Positions 46,586 to 59,529 are shown, counted from the stretch's first letter. The stretch is 64,000 nt of DNA from Pseudomonadota bacterium (GCA_024743055.1 JANSXH010000006.1:124001-188000), one strand, 5' to 3'. The notes: generated by a model not told the origin, from the sequence alone. Translations and numbers: made by a program.

Positions 46586-46840
46586 TTAAAGGTTTTTGAG
46601 AATCAATCTCAGCATAAATGCAGCAACTGCAAGAAGACTAATTTGTAAATAGTATTTTTGGCATACTTTTTTTAATTTTTCCTCATCTCTTGCATTTACG
46701 AACGGCCAAATTCTGAGAAGTATGACTTCACCTATGGGTATCCCCAGATCATCCAGTTTGCCCAAGAAATCCAACGTCCTGTAAATAAATAGGGGAAGGC
46801 AGATTACTATTATGATCAAATGAACTAAAAGCTCATCCAT
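46586..46840 (-). CDS. Small membrane protein of unknown function
   Basis: 84 residues with a hydrophobic N-terminal helix (LLVHLIIIVICLPLFIY) and a C-terminal one (ISLLAVAAFMLRLIL) around a charged centre (NARDEEKLKKVCQKYY). AT-rich compared with eno and the methyltransferase. No family recognised; possibly acquired together with its accessory neighbours. Confidence 0.5.
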   Translation of the reverse strand: MDELLVHLIIIVICLPLFIYRTLDFLGKLDDLGIPIGEVILLRIWPFVNARDEEKLKKVCQKYYLQISLLAVAAFMLRLILKNL

Positions 46841-46891
46841 ATCATCTCCTATTTACCTCGACATGGAATACTCCATAAATTTTTGAGAATA

Positions 46892-48178
<1,287 letters not shown>

Positions 48179-49018
48179 CTATGGATTGAGGTTTTTAGCG
48201 AGGTTGTCGAATTTCTGTAAGGTAGCGAGCAGGCCTTCCATCTGATCAATGGGGACCATGTTCGGGCCATCTGACGGCGCATTATCGGGATCATCATGGG
48301 TTTCCATGAAGACCATGGCAACGCCAACACTGACGGCGGCGCGGGCCAGCACGGGGACAAATTCCCTCTGTCCGCCCGAAGACGTGCCCTGCCCGCCCGG
48401 CTGCTGTACGGAATGAGTGGCATCGAAGACGACGGGCTGCCCAGTCTGCTCGGCCATGATGGCGAGGCTGCGCATGTCGGAAACAAGGGTGTTATAACCA
48501 AACATGGCGCCGCGCTCCGTCAGCAGGACTTTCGGGTTGCCGCTGTCGATCAGCTTGGCCGCGACATTTTTCATATCCCAGGGGGCCAGAAACTGCCCTT
48601 TCTTGACATTAACCACCTTACCAGTCGCCGCAGCGGCCAGCAGAAGATCAGTCTGGCGACAGAGATAAGCCGGGATCTGTAGCACGTCGACGGCATCGCC
48701 GAGAGCCGCGCACTGTTCTGGCAGATGCACATCGGTCAGAACCGGAATGCCGAACTCACTGCGGATGCGCTCAAAAACAGGGATCGCCCCTTCCAGGCCG
48801 AGCCCACGCTGTGCCTTTAAGGATGTGCGGTTTGCTTTATCGAAAGAGGTCTTATAGACAAGCCCCATGCCGAGTTTTTGAGTTATTTCATGCAATTGTC
48901 CGGCGATGTCCACGGCGTGGATCATACTTTCCATCTGGCAAGGTCCGGCGATAATGGCGAGTGGCAGGTCGTTGCCGACAGTGAGATTGCCGATTTGCAC
49001 ATGTTTGCTGTTCGTCAT
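48179..49018 (-). CDS. kdsA: 3-deoxy-D-manno-octulosonate 8-phosphate synthase
   Basis: 279 residues. [40 protein letters not shown] and [16 protein letters not shown]. Condenses PEP and arabinose 5-phosphate for Kdo, so the cell makes LPS. Starts two bases after pyrG. Confidence 0.97.
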   Translation of the reverse strand: MTNSKHVQIGNLTVGNDLPLAIIAGPCQMESMIHAVDIAGQLHEITQKLGMGLVYKTSFDKANRTSLKAQRGLGLEGAIPVFERIRSEFGIPVLTDVHLPEQCAALGDAVDVLQIPAYLCRQTDLLLAAAATGKVVNVKKGQFLAPWDMKNVAAKLIDSGNPKVLLTERGAMFGYNTLVSDMRSLAIMAEQTGQPVVFDATHSVQQPGGQGTSSGGQREFVPVLARAAVSVGVAMVFMETHDDPDNAPSDGPNMVPIDQMEGLLATLQKFDNLAKNLNP

Positions 49019-49020
49019 GT

Positions 49021-50661
<1,641 letters not shown>

Positions 50662-50690
50662 TTATAACCAATTTAAACTGTGTCGTGAAA

Positions 50691-50718
50691 TAAAAAGAGG
50701 CGGCAAATCCGCCGCCTC
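50691..50718 (-). terminator. Intrinsic terminator of secG
   Basis: GAGGCGGC and GCCGCCTC (50697-50704 and 50711-50718) form a perfect 8-bp stem with a six-base loop, followed on the minus strand by TTTTTATTT. On the plus strand a run of eight T's also follows four bases after the stem, so it could stop transcripts in both directions. It separates secG from pyrG. Confidence 0.85.
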
Positions 50719-50739
50719 GTGATTTTTTTTGTAACCGGA

Positions 50740-51114
50740 CTATTCCGAGATCGGAGCGGCTGGCTCCGATGGGGCTGTGGAAGCAGGTGCTCCCCCTTCG
50801 CTTCCGCCATTTGTCACATCCGGAAGCGGTGCCAGACGATCTGATTCAGGCACTGTCAGCGGAGAATCAAGAATTGAGGCAGGTGCTGTGTGAGTGCCGC
50901 TAACAATTGCCAACAGAATACTGGTTACCATGAAGGCTGCAGCCAAGGCCGCTGTGGTCCGGGTCAGCAGGTTCGCCGCACCGCGACTGCTCATGGCACC
51001 ACCGCCACCGCCGCCGCCAATGCCAAGCGCCCCACCTTCGGAGCGCTGCAACAGGACCACGCCGACCAGAACGATCGCGATCAGCACATGAACGACCAAC
51101 AGAATTGTTTCCAT
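50740..51114 (-). CDS. secG: Preprotein translocase subunit SecG
   Basis: 124 residues: membrane helix about 3-22 (ILLVVHVLIAIVLVGVVLLQ), RSEGGALGIGGGGGGG loop, second helix about 50-70, then a Pro/Ser/Ala-rich tail of about 45 residues as in other alphaproteobacteria. Part of SecYEG. tpiA, usually adjacent, is displaced by the 51248-53734 insert. Confidence 0.94.
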   Translation of the reverse strand: METILLVVHVLIAIVLVGVVLLQRSEGGALGIGGGGGGGAMSSRGAANLLTRTTAALAAAFMVTSILLAIVSGTHTAPASILDSPLTVPESDRLAPLPDVTNGGSEGGAPASTAPSEPAAPISE

Positions 51115-51237
51115 AATCTTCCAAACCCAAATGGGCCGGACACGACCCGTCCAGCCTCAAAAATAACAATTGGGGGTTCTCTACACCAAAGTCAACCAGA
51201 ATGCTAGGGGCTAGTTGGCGATAAATGACTGCCTAAA

Positions 51238-51260
51238 GGCAGGGGGTTTACGCCCCTGCC
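51238..51260 (-). terminator. Possible terminator overlapping the phosphatase stop codon
   Basis: GGCAGGGG (51238-51245) and CCCCTGCC (51253-51260) make a perfect 8-bp stem whose minus-strand transcript is followed by TTTA. The TAA of the phosphatase gene sits in the loop. The T tract is short, so efficiency is uncertain. Confidence 0.5.
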
Positions 51261-51937
51261 CCTCTTATCTGGGTAATGGCCGACTGGAAGGCCGGTTGCT
51301 GGATTATCACATCGGCATAGGCATGACCCAGCACCTGCCCGGAATTCACATCAATGGGATAATGCTGCCCAGCCACAACCCGACCATAACCGATCTGGTT
51401 ACTGAAATCCCTCAGCTCTGGTTCCCGCTCCGGAAAGACCTCAGAGAGTAATCTCGCATAGACCGTCGCTCGAATAGTATGGCCGCTCGGGTAGGACGCC
51501 ACGGGCCGTGCCTCACCTACAGGCTGCACCTGGTCACTCACCTGATGGGGCCGCGGAAAGTTATATTGTGCTTTCACCGCGTCGTAATTAAGCCGCACCC
51601 GATCAATGGCCGTATCGAGGGTCTGCTTCAAAGCCTCTGCATCGACCGAATTCAACTCCGCTTCAAGGATCGGCACGAAGCGGTCAAAATCCAGCGGTTG
51701 GGAGACAAACGCCACCTCTTCTTCCGAGCGCATTTCCTGCAGCTCCAGCACCGCCGCCATCTCGGCATCAAAGGCCGGGGAGCCAACGGTTGGCGGCGTC
51801 GGGATCAACGCCTCCGCCACCACGGCGCCATCGGGCAGAAACTTCTGCCGCTCCGCCTTCTCCGCCGCTACCCCGGCCACTCCCAGCCCAAATACGATCA
51901 CGGCAATCGCTACCGTCGTTCTGTTTACGTATTTCAT
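51248..51937 (-). CDS. PAP2-family (class A-type) acid phosphatase
   Basis: 229 residues from the ATG at 51937, preceded by GGAGAAGGGG and opening a signal peptide (TTVAIAVIVFGLGVAGVAA); the longer frame to 52093 is not coding. Phosphatase signature in three parts: KAQYNFPRP, SYPSGHT and GRVVAGQHYPID with the catalytic histidines. Likely a periplasmic non-specific phosphomonoesterase. In the accessory stretch between secG and tpiA. Confidence 0.88.
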   Translation of the reverse strand: MKYVNRTTVAIAVIVFGLGVAGVAAEKAERQKFLPDGAVVAEALIPTPPTVGSPAFDAEMAAVLELQEMRSEEEVAFVSQPLDFDRFVPILEAELNSVDAEALKQTLDTAIDRVRLNYDAVKAQYNFPRPHQVSDQVQPVGEARPVASYPSGHTIRATVYARLLSEVFPEREPELRDFSNQIGYGRVVAGQHYPIDVNSGQVLGHAYADVIIQQPAFQSAITQIRGAGA

Positions 51938-52299
51938 ACCCCTTCTCCCTTTTAGAGTATTTGCTCTAATCTGGTAAATGGAGATAAAGGGGTTAATTTC
52001 AAGAGCGGCACTAGTTGTTTTTCTAATATACCTTTGAGTGTTAGGATAAGTCTCTTTGGTGAACGGTTTTGCCTCACCTGGTACTTCTGACAATTTGAGC
52101 AGCCTTGACGTTGTTCCGTATTCCGATTACTGGCTGGCGACCTTCAGCTTTTGCTGAAATTTATATGTCTGGCATTGAAGCACTTTTGCAGGTCATATCG
52201 AGTGGAGGTTTTTCCTGCAACAGGACAATCGGTCAAAATTTGATAGATTTTTTAAGTATCAGTTGATGTGCTAGTTATTCGAGCGGACGAGTTGGAAAA
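51938..52299. other. 362-bp divergent intergenic region
   Basis: Separates the phosphatase and hydrolase genes, transcribed away from each other. AT-rich; should contain both promoters. No repeat, RNA gene or clear operator recognised. Confidence 0.4.
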
Positions 52300-53298
52300 A
52301 TGAAAAAGCGAAAAATCACAAAATTCCTGTTTAGGTCCGCCCTCATCTCTATTTTCATTTATTTTGCTATTGCCATTGGTCTAATACTGTCACAACCGCT
52401 GAAAACATTGGACGGATCGAATACGCTTTCTTTTCCTCAAACCTCTGCCGTTGCCAACCAAGATAATTTTCAAGCGACCTACTATACGGCACGCGATGGC
52501 ACGAAACTCAATTTACGCCGCTATCCTTCTCAATCGGACAAAACCCCATTAGTCATTCTGATTCACGGGTCAGGTTGGCATGGGGGTGGCTATACAAGCC
52601 TTGCAGAATTCCTATCAGACACCGGACAGTTTGATATTTTGTTACCGGACCTTCGAGGGCATGGCCCGGAAACAAAAACCCGTGGCGACGTCGCATATAT
52701 CGGGCAGCTTGAAGATGACCTTGCCGATCTGATCAAGACCTTTAAATCGGGGAATCAAAAGGTCTTTATGATCGGACATTCAAGTGGCGGAGGGCTCGTA
52801 ACTCGTTTCGCAGGGGGTGAACACGGATATATGTTGAACAAAGCCGTCCTGATGGCGCCTTACTTAAAATACAACGCCCCAACAATGCGTGAGAAATCCG
52901 GCGGTTGGGCCCATCCATTAACACGTCGTATCATCGGCCTGAGCATGCTCAACACGGTTGGCATTACCTGGTTTAATGACATGACCGTAATTCAATTTAA
53001 CTACCCGCTATCACTGCTAGAAGGACCATCCGGTCCGTCCGCAACGCAAAGCTATAGCTATCGCCTCAATACCTCTTTTGCACCGCGAATGGCCTACCTC
53101 GAAGACATCACTGCTTTGCCGAATTTTCTTTTGATCGTTGGTGCAGACGATGACGCCTTTATTGCAACGAATTTTGAAAAGACGATGTCCGCCGCGACCA
53201 ATAAGGGCAAATACCAGATCGTACAAGACGTGGATCATTTGGGATTAATAAACAATGACACTGCCAAAACGTCAATTCTTGAATATTTGAGTGAATAG
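52300..53298 (+). CDS. Membrane-anchored alpha/beta hydrolase
   Basis: 332 residues. Basic N-terminus and one membrane helix (about 10-31), then a hydrolase domain with oxyanion HGSGWHGGG, nucleophile Ser161 in GHSSGG, an acid Asp near GADDDAF and a histidine near DVDHLG. Resembles serine aminopeptidase S33/lysophospholipase-type enzymes. Substrate unknown. AT-richer than the core genes; convergent with the NTF2-like gene, 13 bases apart. Confidence 0.85.
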   Translation: MKKRKITKFLFRSALISIFIYFAIAIGLILSQPLKTLDGSNTLSFPQTSAVANQDNFQATYYTARDGTKLNLRRYPSQSDKTPLVILIHGSGWHGGGYTSLAEFLSDTGQFDILLPDLRGHGPETKTRGDVAYIGQLEDDLADLIKTFKSGNQKVFMIGHSSGGGLVTRFAGGEHGYMLNKAVLMAPYLKYNAPTMREKSGGWAHPLTRRIIGLSMLNTVGITWFNDMTVIQFNYPLSLLEGPSGPSATQSYSYRLNTSFAPRMAYLEDITALPNFLLIVGADDDAFIATNFEKTMSAATNKGKYQIVQDVDHLGLINNDTAKTSILEYLSE

Positions 53299-53311
53299 AG
53301 CCTTCGCGCCG

Positions 53312-53734
53312 CTACCCATCCGTATGCAGGTAGTCCAGCCGGTCGGTATGGAGGCTGATCAGGCGCCAGGCGCCCTCTTCTTTTCTAAAGATTTTAGTGG
53401 CGCGGATTTGGACGGGCGGGAGGTCGTTTTCACCGTCGGCCTGATCGTTCTGGCCGACTTCGATGCTGTGGGCATAGCCGAGGTCGCCATTGACGGCGAG
53501 ATGGACCTGAGTGGTGACGACCTTGCCGCCGAGCTTGAGATCGGCCTGGCGTTGCCAGTCGGCCAACACCTCACCCCAACCGACCTGATAGCCGCCATCT
53601 GGCCCCATATAGATAACGTCCTCACTATGGGACCAGATTTCCTTCATTAAAGTGAGATCGCCCGTAAACATCTGGTTGGTGGCATCAAAGAACTTGTCGT
53701 GAGCCGCTTTCAATTCTTTTAGATCCAGGGACAT
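53312..53734 (-). CDS. NTF2-like (SnoaL-type) protein
   Basis: 140 residues with the alpha+beta cone fold pattern: helix AAHDKFFDATNQMF, DVIYMGPDGGYQVGWGEVLADW, then strands QIRATKIFRKEEGAWRLISLHTDR. Such proteins bind small ligands or act as isomerases; no active residue assigned. 18 bases upstream of the tpiA stop on the same strand. Confidence 0.82.
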   Translation of the reverse strand: MSLDLKELKAAHDKFFDATNQMFTGDLTLMKEIWSHSEDVIYMGPDGGYQVGWGEVLADWQRQADLKLGGKVVTTQVHLAVNGDLGYAHSIEVGQNDQADGENDLPPVQIRATKIFRKEEGAWRLISLHTDRLDYLHTDG

Positions 53735-53752
53735 ATCTCGCTCCTTGCCTGT

Positions 53753-54511
53753 TTAGATGCAGGTATTGACGATGGGCCAAAAGTCCTCCGCTTTGAGGCT
53801 TGCACCCCCGACGAGCGCACCATCGACATTCTCGACGGCCATAAGCTCTGCCGCATTGCTGCCTTTGACGGACCCGCCATAGAGAAGCCGCACCCGGCCG
53901 GAGTCGTTCATCAGTCCAGCAAGGTCTTTTCTGATATGAGCATGGACTGCCTTCACGTCGTCCGCCGTTGGCGTCTTGCCCGTGCCGATGGCCCAGACAG
54001 GTTCATAGGCGATGACTGTGTTGGCGGCTGTAGCTGCAGCCGGCAGAGAATTGCGGACCTGATCGGTAATGACATCAAGGGTCTTACCCGCATCGCGCTC
54101 CTCCAGCGTTTCACCAACACAGACAATGGCAATCAATCCGGTGCGATGGGCGGCTTCCGCCTTGGCTCTGACTGTCTCATTGCTCTCGCCATGGTCGGCT
54201 CGCCGCTCTGAATGACCGACAATACAGAATTTACCTCCTGCATCCTTGACCATCTCAGCACTGATGTCGCCGGTATGGGCCCCCTTCTCGTTCGGATGGC
54301 AATCCTGGCCACCAATCTGAACCGGGCTGTCCAGAGAGATCCGGGCCATTTCCCGTAATAAAGTCGCAGGAGGGCAGATCAGAATATCGCAGGCCGGGGT
54401 GTCGATTTTGCTAGCCCGCGCGGCCAGATCTTTAATCTCCATCACCGATGTATCGACAAGGCCGTTCATTTTCCAGTTACCGGCAATCAGTTTTCTTCTT
54501 TCGTCCGACAT
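53753..54511 (-). CDS. tpiA: Triosephosphate isomerase
   Basis: 252 residues from the ATG at 54511, the second of two adjacent ATGs, because GAGGG lies five bases before it; a frame reaching 54604 is not conserved. [15 protein letters not shown] (electrophile His) and [10 protein letters not shown] (catalytic Glu), and a C-terminal [10 protein letters not shown]. Divergent from ppiD. Confidence 0.97.
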   Translation of the reverse strand: MSDERRKLIAGNWKMNGLVDTSVMEIKDLAARASKIDTPACDILICPPATLLREMARISLDSPVQIGGQDCHPNEKGAHTGDISAEMVKDAGGKFCIVGHSERRADHGESNETVRAKAEAAHRTGLIAIVCVGETLEERDAGKTLDVITDQVRNSLPAAATAANTVIAYEPVWAIGTGKTPTADDVKAVHAHIRKDLAGLMNDSGRVRLLYGGSVKGSNAAELMAVENVDGALVGGASLKAEDFWPIVNTCI

Positions 54512-54723
54512 CATATCCCTCAAAAAAACAGTTGAATTTCTGGCATAAATCGCAAATTTAAGTTCGTATGCCATTTTTCGGGCCGGAAAGTAAGTCAGAA
54601 ACACGCGAATGGGCGAAATTCCCGGTTGCTCCTGACCTACAGGCCCCTATAATCTGGCCGACTTACGGCAGAGATGCCGAGAGTAAAAAGATTTGATCAT
54701 TTCAGGGATTGGTAGTCGATACA

Positions 54724-56610
54724 ATGCTTCACGCAATGCGCAAAGGTGCCGGTGGATGGCTCGCAAAAGGTTTGTTAGTTCTTTTGGTAGCGAGCTTTGC
54801 TGTCTGGGGTATTGGCGGAGATATGCTGACGAGCTCTCGTGGCAGTAACGTCATCGAAGTGGGAGATGTGTCTGTTTCGTTTGGAGAGTTCCAGCGGGAC
54901 TATCAGCGGAACCTGAATATCCTCTCCCAGCGGTTTCAGACCCGACTGACAGCCGAACAGGCGCGGCAGTTCGGACTGGCCCAGATGACCGTCAACCAGA
55001 TCGCCTCCCGGGCGCTGGTGGAAGAAAAGACCAAACAGCTCGGTCTCAATGCGGATGATGCAGCGATCCGACGGATGATCCAGCTGCAACCGATCTTCCA
55101 GAATGAATTCAACCAGTTTGATCGTTTCCGGTTCCAAAGCTTCCTGCAACAGAACGGCTATAGTGAAGGTGAATATGTAGAGATTGTCCGCAATGACATT
55201 ACTGGCCAGCAGCTGATAAACAGCCTGACTATGCCGATCACCAAATCTCCTAAGGTGCTTTTGGATGTCATGTATGCCTATCAGGAAGAAAAACGCTCCG
55301 CCAGTTTTGTGGAAATCCTCGATAGCAACATTGGTTTTGCTCCGGCTCCGACAGATGAAGAGTTGACAGAGTATGTCTCAGCAAATCCTGAGCGGTTCTC
55401 GGCACCGGAATACAGGAAGATCAGTTATCTGTATTTGAAGCCGGAAGATTTCGTTGAGGAAACAGCCGTTAGCGATAAAGATCTACAGAATGAATATGAA
55501 GGCCGGTTGAGTGAGTTCAATGTGCCCGAAGTTCGGTCCGTTCAGCAGATGATTTTTGACTCCGAAGAGAGCGCACAAGCAGCTCTCAATCAGATTGAAG
55601 GTGGCAGCAGTTTCGAAGAAGTCGGTTTGTCTGAGCTACAACTGACACCAGAGGATCTGGATCTTGGCTTGATGTCCGAACAGGACTTGCTACCGGAGCT
55701 TCAAGGGCCGGTATACAACCTGCTGCAGGATGGGGTCTCGAAGCCAGTCAAAACAGTTCTCGGATGGCACCTGGTGAAGGTGACTGAGATTCAGCCGGAG
55801 ACGTCAAAAACGCTGGACGAAGTCAAGGACCAGCTAACCCAGGATATCCGTTTGCGTGAAGCCTATGACGTCATGTTCCGTCAGGCGACAAAAATTGAAG
55901 ATGAGTTTGCCGGTGGCGCAACTGTTGCGGATGCCGGTAAGGCGGTTGGCATTCCTGTTGTCACTGTAGATGCGGTGGATTCCCAGGGGAATGATGCGTC
56001 CGGTCAACCAATCACCTCCCTGCCCGCCGATCCGGCGTTTTTGGCAGATGCCTTTACCCGACCCTCAGATAGCGACGCGGAATTGCGCGAAACGCAATCA
56101 GGTGCCTATTTCGCCATCGCCATAGACGGTATCACTGAAGCAGCTGTCCGTCCCCTCGCCGATGTCAGAGAGCAGGCAACAACCGACTGGCAGACCAATT
56201 GGCGTCAGGAAGAAGCCCGCAAACAGGCGGATGCCTTACTCTTGAAGACAACAGAAGGGGAAAGTCTGGAGAAAATCGCTGAGTCTACGGGATCCACGAT
56301 ACAAACTTCTCCTGCCGTACAGCGCACCGGCTCCCCCGGTGATTTGTCGCCAGAGCTGCGCGATGGATTGTTTGGACTGCAAAAAGGTGCCTTTGGCGTT
56401 GGTCCTAACGCAGCGGGCAACGGTTTCGTTCTTTATACGATCGCAGATATTATTCCGGCCGAGACAAGTGCCGATCCGGAAGCGGCGGAACAGATGTCCG
56501 CTCAATTGGCCAATGGCATTCGCGCCAGTATTCTGTCCCAGTATGAATCCTACCTTCAGAAGCAAATCGGCATCTCCGTCAAGGAAGACCTGATCCGGGA
56601 ATATTTTTAA
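54724..56610 (+). CDS. PpiD-like periplasmic peptidyl-prolyl isomerase
   Basis: 628 residues from ATG 54724 (an in-frame TTG at 54709 has no spacing to the GGGA). N-terminal membrane helix (WLAKGLLVLLVASFAVWGIGG), SurA-N-like chaperone domain about 30-220, a parvulin domain about 250-360 (VRSVQQMIFDSEESAQAAL, VSKPVKTVLGWHLVKV), and a second helical chaperone region. Folds outer-membrane and secreted proteins. Two bases before trpE, a conserved alphaproteobacterial pair. Confidence 0.92.
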   Translation: MLHAMRKGAGGWLAKGLLVLLVASFAVWGIGGDMLTSSRGSNVIEVGDVSVSFGEFQRDYQRNLNILSQRFQTRLTAEQARQFGLAQMTVNQIASRALVEEKTKQLGLNADDAAIRRMIQLQPIFQNEFNQFDRFRFQSFLQQNGYSEGEYVEIVRNDITGQQLINSLTMPITKSPKVLLDVMYAYQEEKRSASFVEILDSNIGFAPAPTDEELTEYVSANPERFSAPEYRKISYLYLKPEDFVEETAVSDKDLQNEYEGRLSEFNVPEVRSVQQMIFDSEESAQAALNQIEGGSSFEEVGLSELQLTPEDLDLGLMSEQDLLPELQGPVYNLLQDGVSKPVKTVLGWHLVKVTEIQPETSKTLDEVKDQLTQDIRLREAYDVMFRQATKIEDEFAGGATVADAGKAVGIPVVTVDAVDSQGNDASGQPITSLPADPAFLADAFTRPSDSDAELRETQSGAYFAIAIDGITEAAVRPLADVREQATTDWQTNWRQEEARKQADALLLKTTEGESLEKIAESTGSTIQTSPAVQRTGSPGDLSPELRDGLFGLQKGAFGVGPNAAGNGFVLYTIADIIPAETSADPEAAEQMSAQLANGIRASILSQYESYLQKQIGISVKEDLIREYF

Positions 56611-56612
56611 AT

Positions 56613-58130
56613 ATGGCCATTCAGCCCGCATTTGCAGAGTTCAAGGAAAAACACGACCAGGGACTCTCGCAAATACTCTGGACAACTCTGGTTGCCGATC
56701 TGGAAACCCCTGTCTCTGCCATGATGAAACTGGCGGAGGGGAAACCCAACTCCTTTTTGCTGGAATCCGTTGAAGGCGGCGCTGTTCGCGGTCGCTATTC
56801 CATCATCGGCATGAAACCGGACCTGATCTGGCGCTGTGACGGCACAGAGGCCCGGATCAACCGCACCGCCCGCTTTGACCCTGATGCCTTTGTCGCCTGC
56901 GAGGAGCCGGTGCTGGCGAGTTTGCAGTCCTTGATTGATGAAAGTCACATCGATCTGCCGGAGAACCTGCCGCCCATGGCCGCCGGCCTCGTCGGCTATA
57001 TGTCCTATGACACGGTGCGGCTGATGGAGGATATCCCGGATGGCAATCCTAAAGAGCTGGATGTGCCGGATGGCATGTTTATCCGGCCCACTGTCATGGC
57101 CATCTTTGATTCCATCCTTGATCTTGTCACCATCATAACCCCTGTCTGGACAGACGATAGCCGATCTGCCCAGAACGCCTATAACCACGCGGCGGAACGG
57201 CTTTCTGACGCGGTCCATGATTTTGAGCGCAGCCTGCCCCATTCGGCGTCATTCGATGGAGACGGCCTCGATCTACCGGAACCCAGTTCCAACACCAGCA
57301 AGGACGAATATTTCACGATGGTCGAGAAGGCCAAGGAATATATCCGGGCCGGCGATATTTTTCAGGTGGTTCCCTCGCAGCGATTTGAATTGCCGTTCGA
57401 ATTACCGTCGCTCGCCTTGTACCGTGCGTTAAGGCGCACAAACCCCTCTCCCTTCATGTTCTACCTCAATTTCGGGGAGTTTTCGGTTGTCGGATCGAGC
57501 CCGGAAATATTGGTAAGGTTGCGCGACAACAAAGTCACCATCCGCCCCATAGCCGGCACCCGACCGCGTGGCGCCACGGCCGCGGAAGATGCGGCTCTAG
57601 CCCAGGATCTGCTATCCGATCCCAAAGAACTGGCCGAACATTTGATGTTGCTGGATCTCGGCCGTAATGATGTCGGTCGAGTGGCCAAAATCGGCTCGGT
57701 GACAGTGACTGAGAACATGGAGATCGAAAATTATTCCCATGTCATGCATATCGTCTCCAACGTGGAGGGTGAGATCGCTGACAGCTTCACGGCTATTGAT
57801 GCGTTAAAGGCTGGCTTTCCGGCAGGAACGGTATCCGGCGCGCCAAAGGTTCGGGCCATGGAGATCATTGACGAGCTTGAGAAGAGCCGCCGAGGCATTT
57901 ACGGCGGAGCCGTTGGTTATATCTCTGCCAACGGATCCATGGATACCTGTATCGCTCTCAGAACCGCCGTTGTGAAGGATAACAAGGTCTATATTCAGGC
58001 GGGTGGCGGCGTTGTCGCGGATAGTGATCCGGACGCGGAATATGAAGAGACAGTCAATAAGGCTAAAGCCCTGGTGAGAGCCGCTCAAGAAGCCGTCAGA
58101 TATGCTTCCGATTCCAACAAGAACCGCTAA
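56613..58130 (+). CDS. trpE: Anthranilate synthase component I
   Basis: 505 residues. N-terminal regulatory region (LESVEGGAVRGRYSIIG contains the Trp-site LLES-like element), then the chorismate-binding domain (GDIFQVVPSQRF, PIAGTRPRG, ELAEHLMLLDLGRND, GAPKVRAMEII). Converts chorismate with TrpG-supplied ammonia. No leader peptide or attenuator seen because it is co-transcribed with ppiD. Confidence 0.97.
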   Translation: MAIQPAFAEFKEKHDQGLSQILWTTLVADLETPVSAMMKLAEGKPNSFLLESVEGGAVRGRYSIIGMKPDLIWRCDGTEARINRTARFDPDAFVACEEPVLASLQSLIDESHIDLPENLPPMAAGLVGYMSYDTVRLMEDIPDGNPKELDVPDGMFIRPTVMAIFDSILDLVTIITPVWTDDSRSAQNAYNHAAERLSDAVHDFERSLPHSASFDGDGLDLPEPSSNTSKDEYFTMVEKAKEYIRAGDIFQVVPSQRFELPFELPSLALYRALRRTNPSPFMFYLNFGEFSVVGSSPEILVRLRDNKVTIRPIAGTRPRGATAAEDAALAQDLLSDPKELAEHLMLLDLGRNDVGRVAKIGSVTVTENMEIENYSHVMHIVSNVEGEIADSFTAIDALKAGFPAGTVSGAPKVRAMEIIDELEKSRRGIYGGAVGYISANGSMDTCIALRTAVVKDNKVYIQAGGGVVADSDPDAEYEETVNKAKALVRAAQEAVRYASDSNKNR

Positions 58131-58139
58131 ATTCCAACC

Positions 58140-59294
58140 CTAGCCGTCATATTTCAGCGCCATGACAGCACTGATGGGAACAAAAACAAAACCGCGCTTG
58201 CGCGCTTCCGGCAGCCAGGTGCGGAGAACGGACATAGTCGCCTTGTGCGGATGACCGATGGCAATGGCAAGTCCCTTGCGACTGGAGATATCCTCGACTT
58301 TTCTAAGCTGCTTAAGAATTGCCTCTTCCTCAATCACGTTATCGATGAAGATATCCCGTTTGGCGGACGGCATCCCACGGCTGACGGCAAAGCGATAGCC
58401 GACGGACGAAGCTGTGGTTTTTGAATCCAGGAACAACAGACCACGCTCAGCCAGAATATCCATGACTAGAGACATCGCATCCGAATTGGCTGTGAACCGA
58501 CTTCCCATATGATTATTGACCCCAACATAGCCTTCAAAGCTATCCAGGTTCTTTTTAACCCGCCGTGTGAGTTCCTCAGGCGCTAGTCCAAGCAACAAGG
58601 CATCCGGACCCGGGTTCGTCAAATGATCAAGGGGCTCCATGGGCATGTGCAGCATGATTTCATGGCCGCGCGCGCGGGCATATTCAGCTTTGGACTGCAA
58701 TTTCGAGGCATAAGGTAAAAAGGCTAAGGTCATTGGACCCGGTAAATCTGAGAGTTCCTCAACCCGACCCTGACTAAGACCAACATCATCAATAACCAAT
58801 GCAATCAAGGGCTTACCTTCAAATGGCGGCGCCAGGGCAGCATATTTGCGCCAGGGCGGATCAGATGTTGTTAGCGGCGCAATCGGCACTTGTCGGGCTT
58901 TAGGGAATTGATCCGGCTCGATGGCGGCTACACCTGTTTCCGCTTCCTTCGCTTTGAGGGCGGCGATATGGGCTTCCGGTGATATTTCTTTTGGATAATC
59001 ATTTGAGGCAAAGGGGCTATCCTCTGGATAGTCATTGTTCTCAAAGGGGCTTGGCTCGATCGCCACAACTGTATCCTGGACGGCAGGCGGCAGGATAAAG
59101 GCACTGACCACTTCCATCAGGGGTTTTTCTTCTGCCCTATTCAGGAGATTTCCAATAAGGACACCCCCACTGGCGCTGATCACCAACACGGCAATGCAGA
59201 GGATAAGAATTCGGGCAGGAGAGCTTGTCATCCCGCGGTCTTCCTCAATTTGTGGCGCCAAAGCGGCTTGTCTTTTCCCTCTTTGGGACGTCAT
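58140..59294 (-). CDS. Divergent polysaccharide deacetylase (DUF610/YibQ type)
   Basis: 384 residues. One N-terminal membrane helix (about 28-48), a variable linker with a repeated ENNDYPEDSPF/SNDYPKE-type unit near residues 86-105, then the deacetylase fold about 160-384 (LIALVIDDVGLSQGR, HEIMLHMPMEP, GVNNHMGSRFT, FLDSKTTAS, IAIGHPHKAT). Periplasmic; possibly acts on peptidoglycan or another glycan. Convergent with trpE, splitting trpE from trpGDC. Confidence 0.88.
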   Translation of the reverse strand: MTSQRGKRQAALAPQIEEDRGMTSSPARILILCIAVLVISASGGVLIGNLLNRAEEKPLMEVVSAFILPPAVQDTVVAIEPSPFENNDYPEDSPFASNDYPKEISPEAHIAALKAKEAETGVAAIEPDQFPKARQVPIAPLTTSDPPWRKYAALAPPFEGKPLIALVIDDVGLSQGRVEELSDLPGPMTLAFLPYASKLQSKAEYARARGHEIMLHMPMEPLDHLTNPGPDALLLGLAPEELTRRVKKNLDSFEGYVGVNNHMGSRFTANSDAMSLVMDILAERGLLFLDSKTTASSVGYRFAVSRGMPSAKRDIFIDNVIEEEAILKQLRKVEDISSRKGLAIAIGHPHKATMSVLRTWLPEARKRGFVFVPISAVMALKYDG

Positions 59295-59529
59295 TCAGAT
59301 GGTCTCCCCCATTTCCAAGGCGCAAGCCTGGGTCCTTTCTATGCCGATTATCCTTCTATTTCAATATGGTAAATAAGCTATGAAGATTGCGCTGGAAATA
59401 AGGCAAAGGCTCAATTGTGGGCTTGACCATATCCAAAAAGAAGTGAAACTGCTATTGTTTCCGGGATTGGTCTTAGGGTATTTAAGGTTCCTAAGATGCC
59501 TGCTGAATTGAACGTTCCAAGATATTGAT

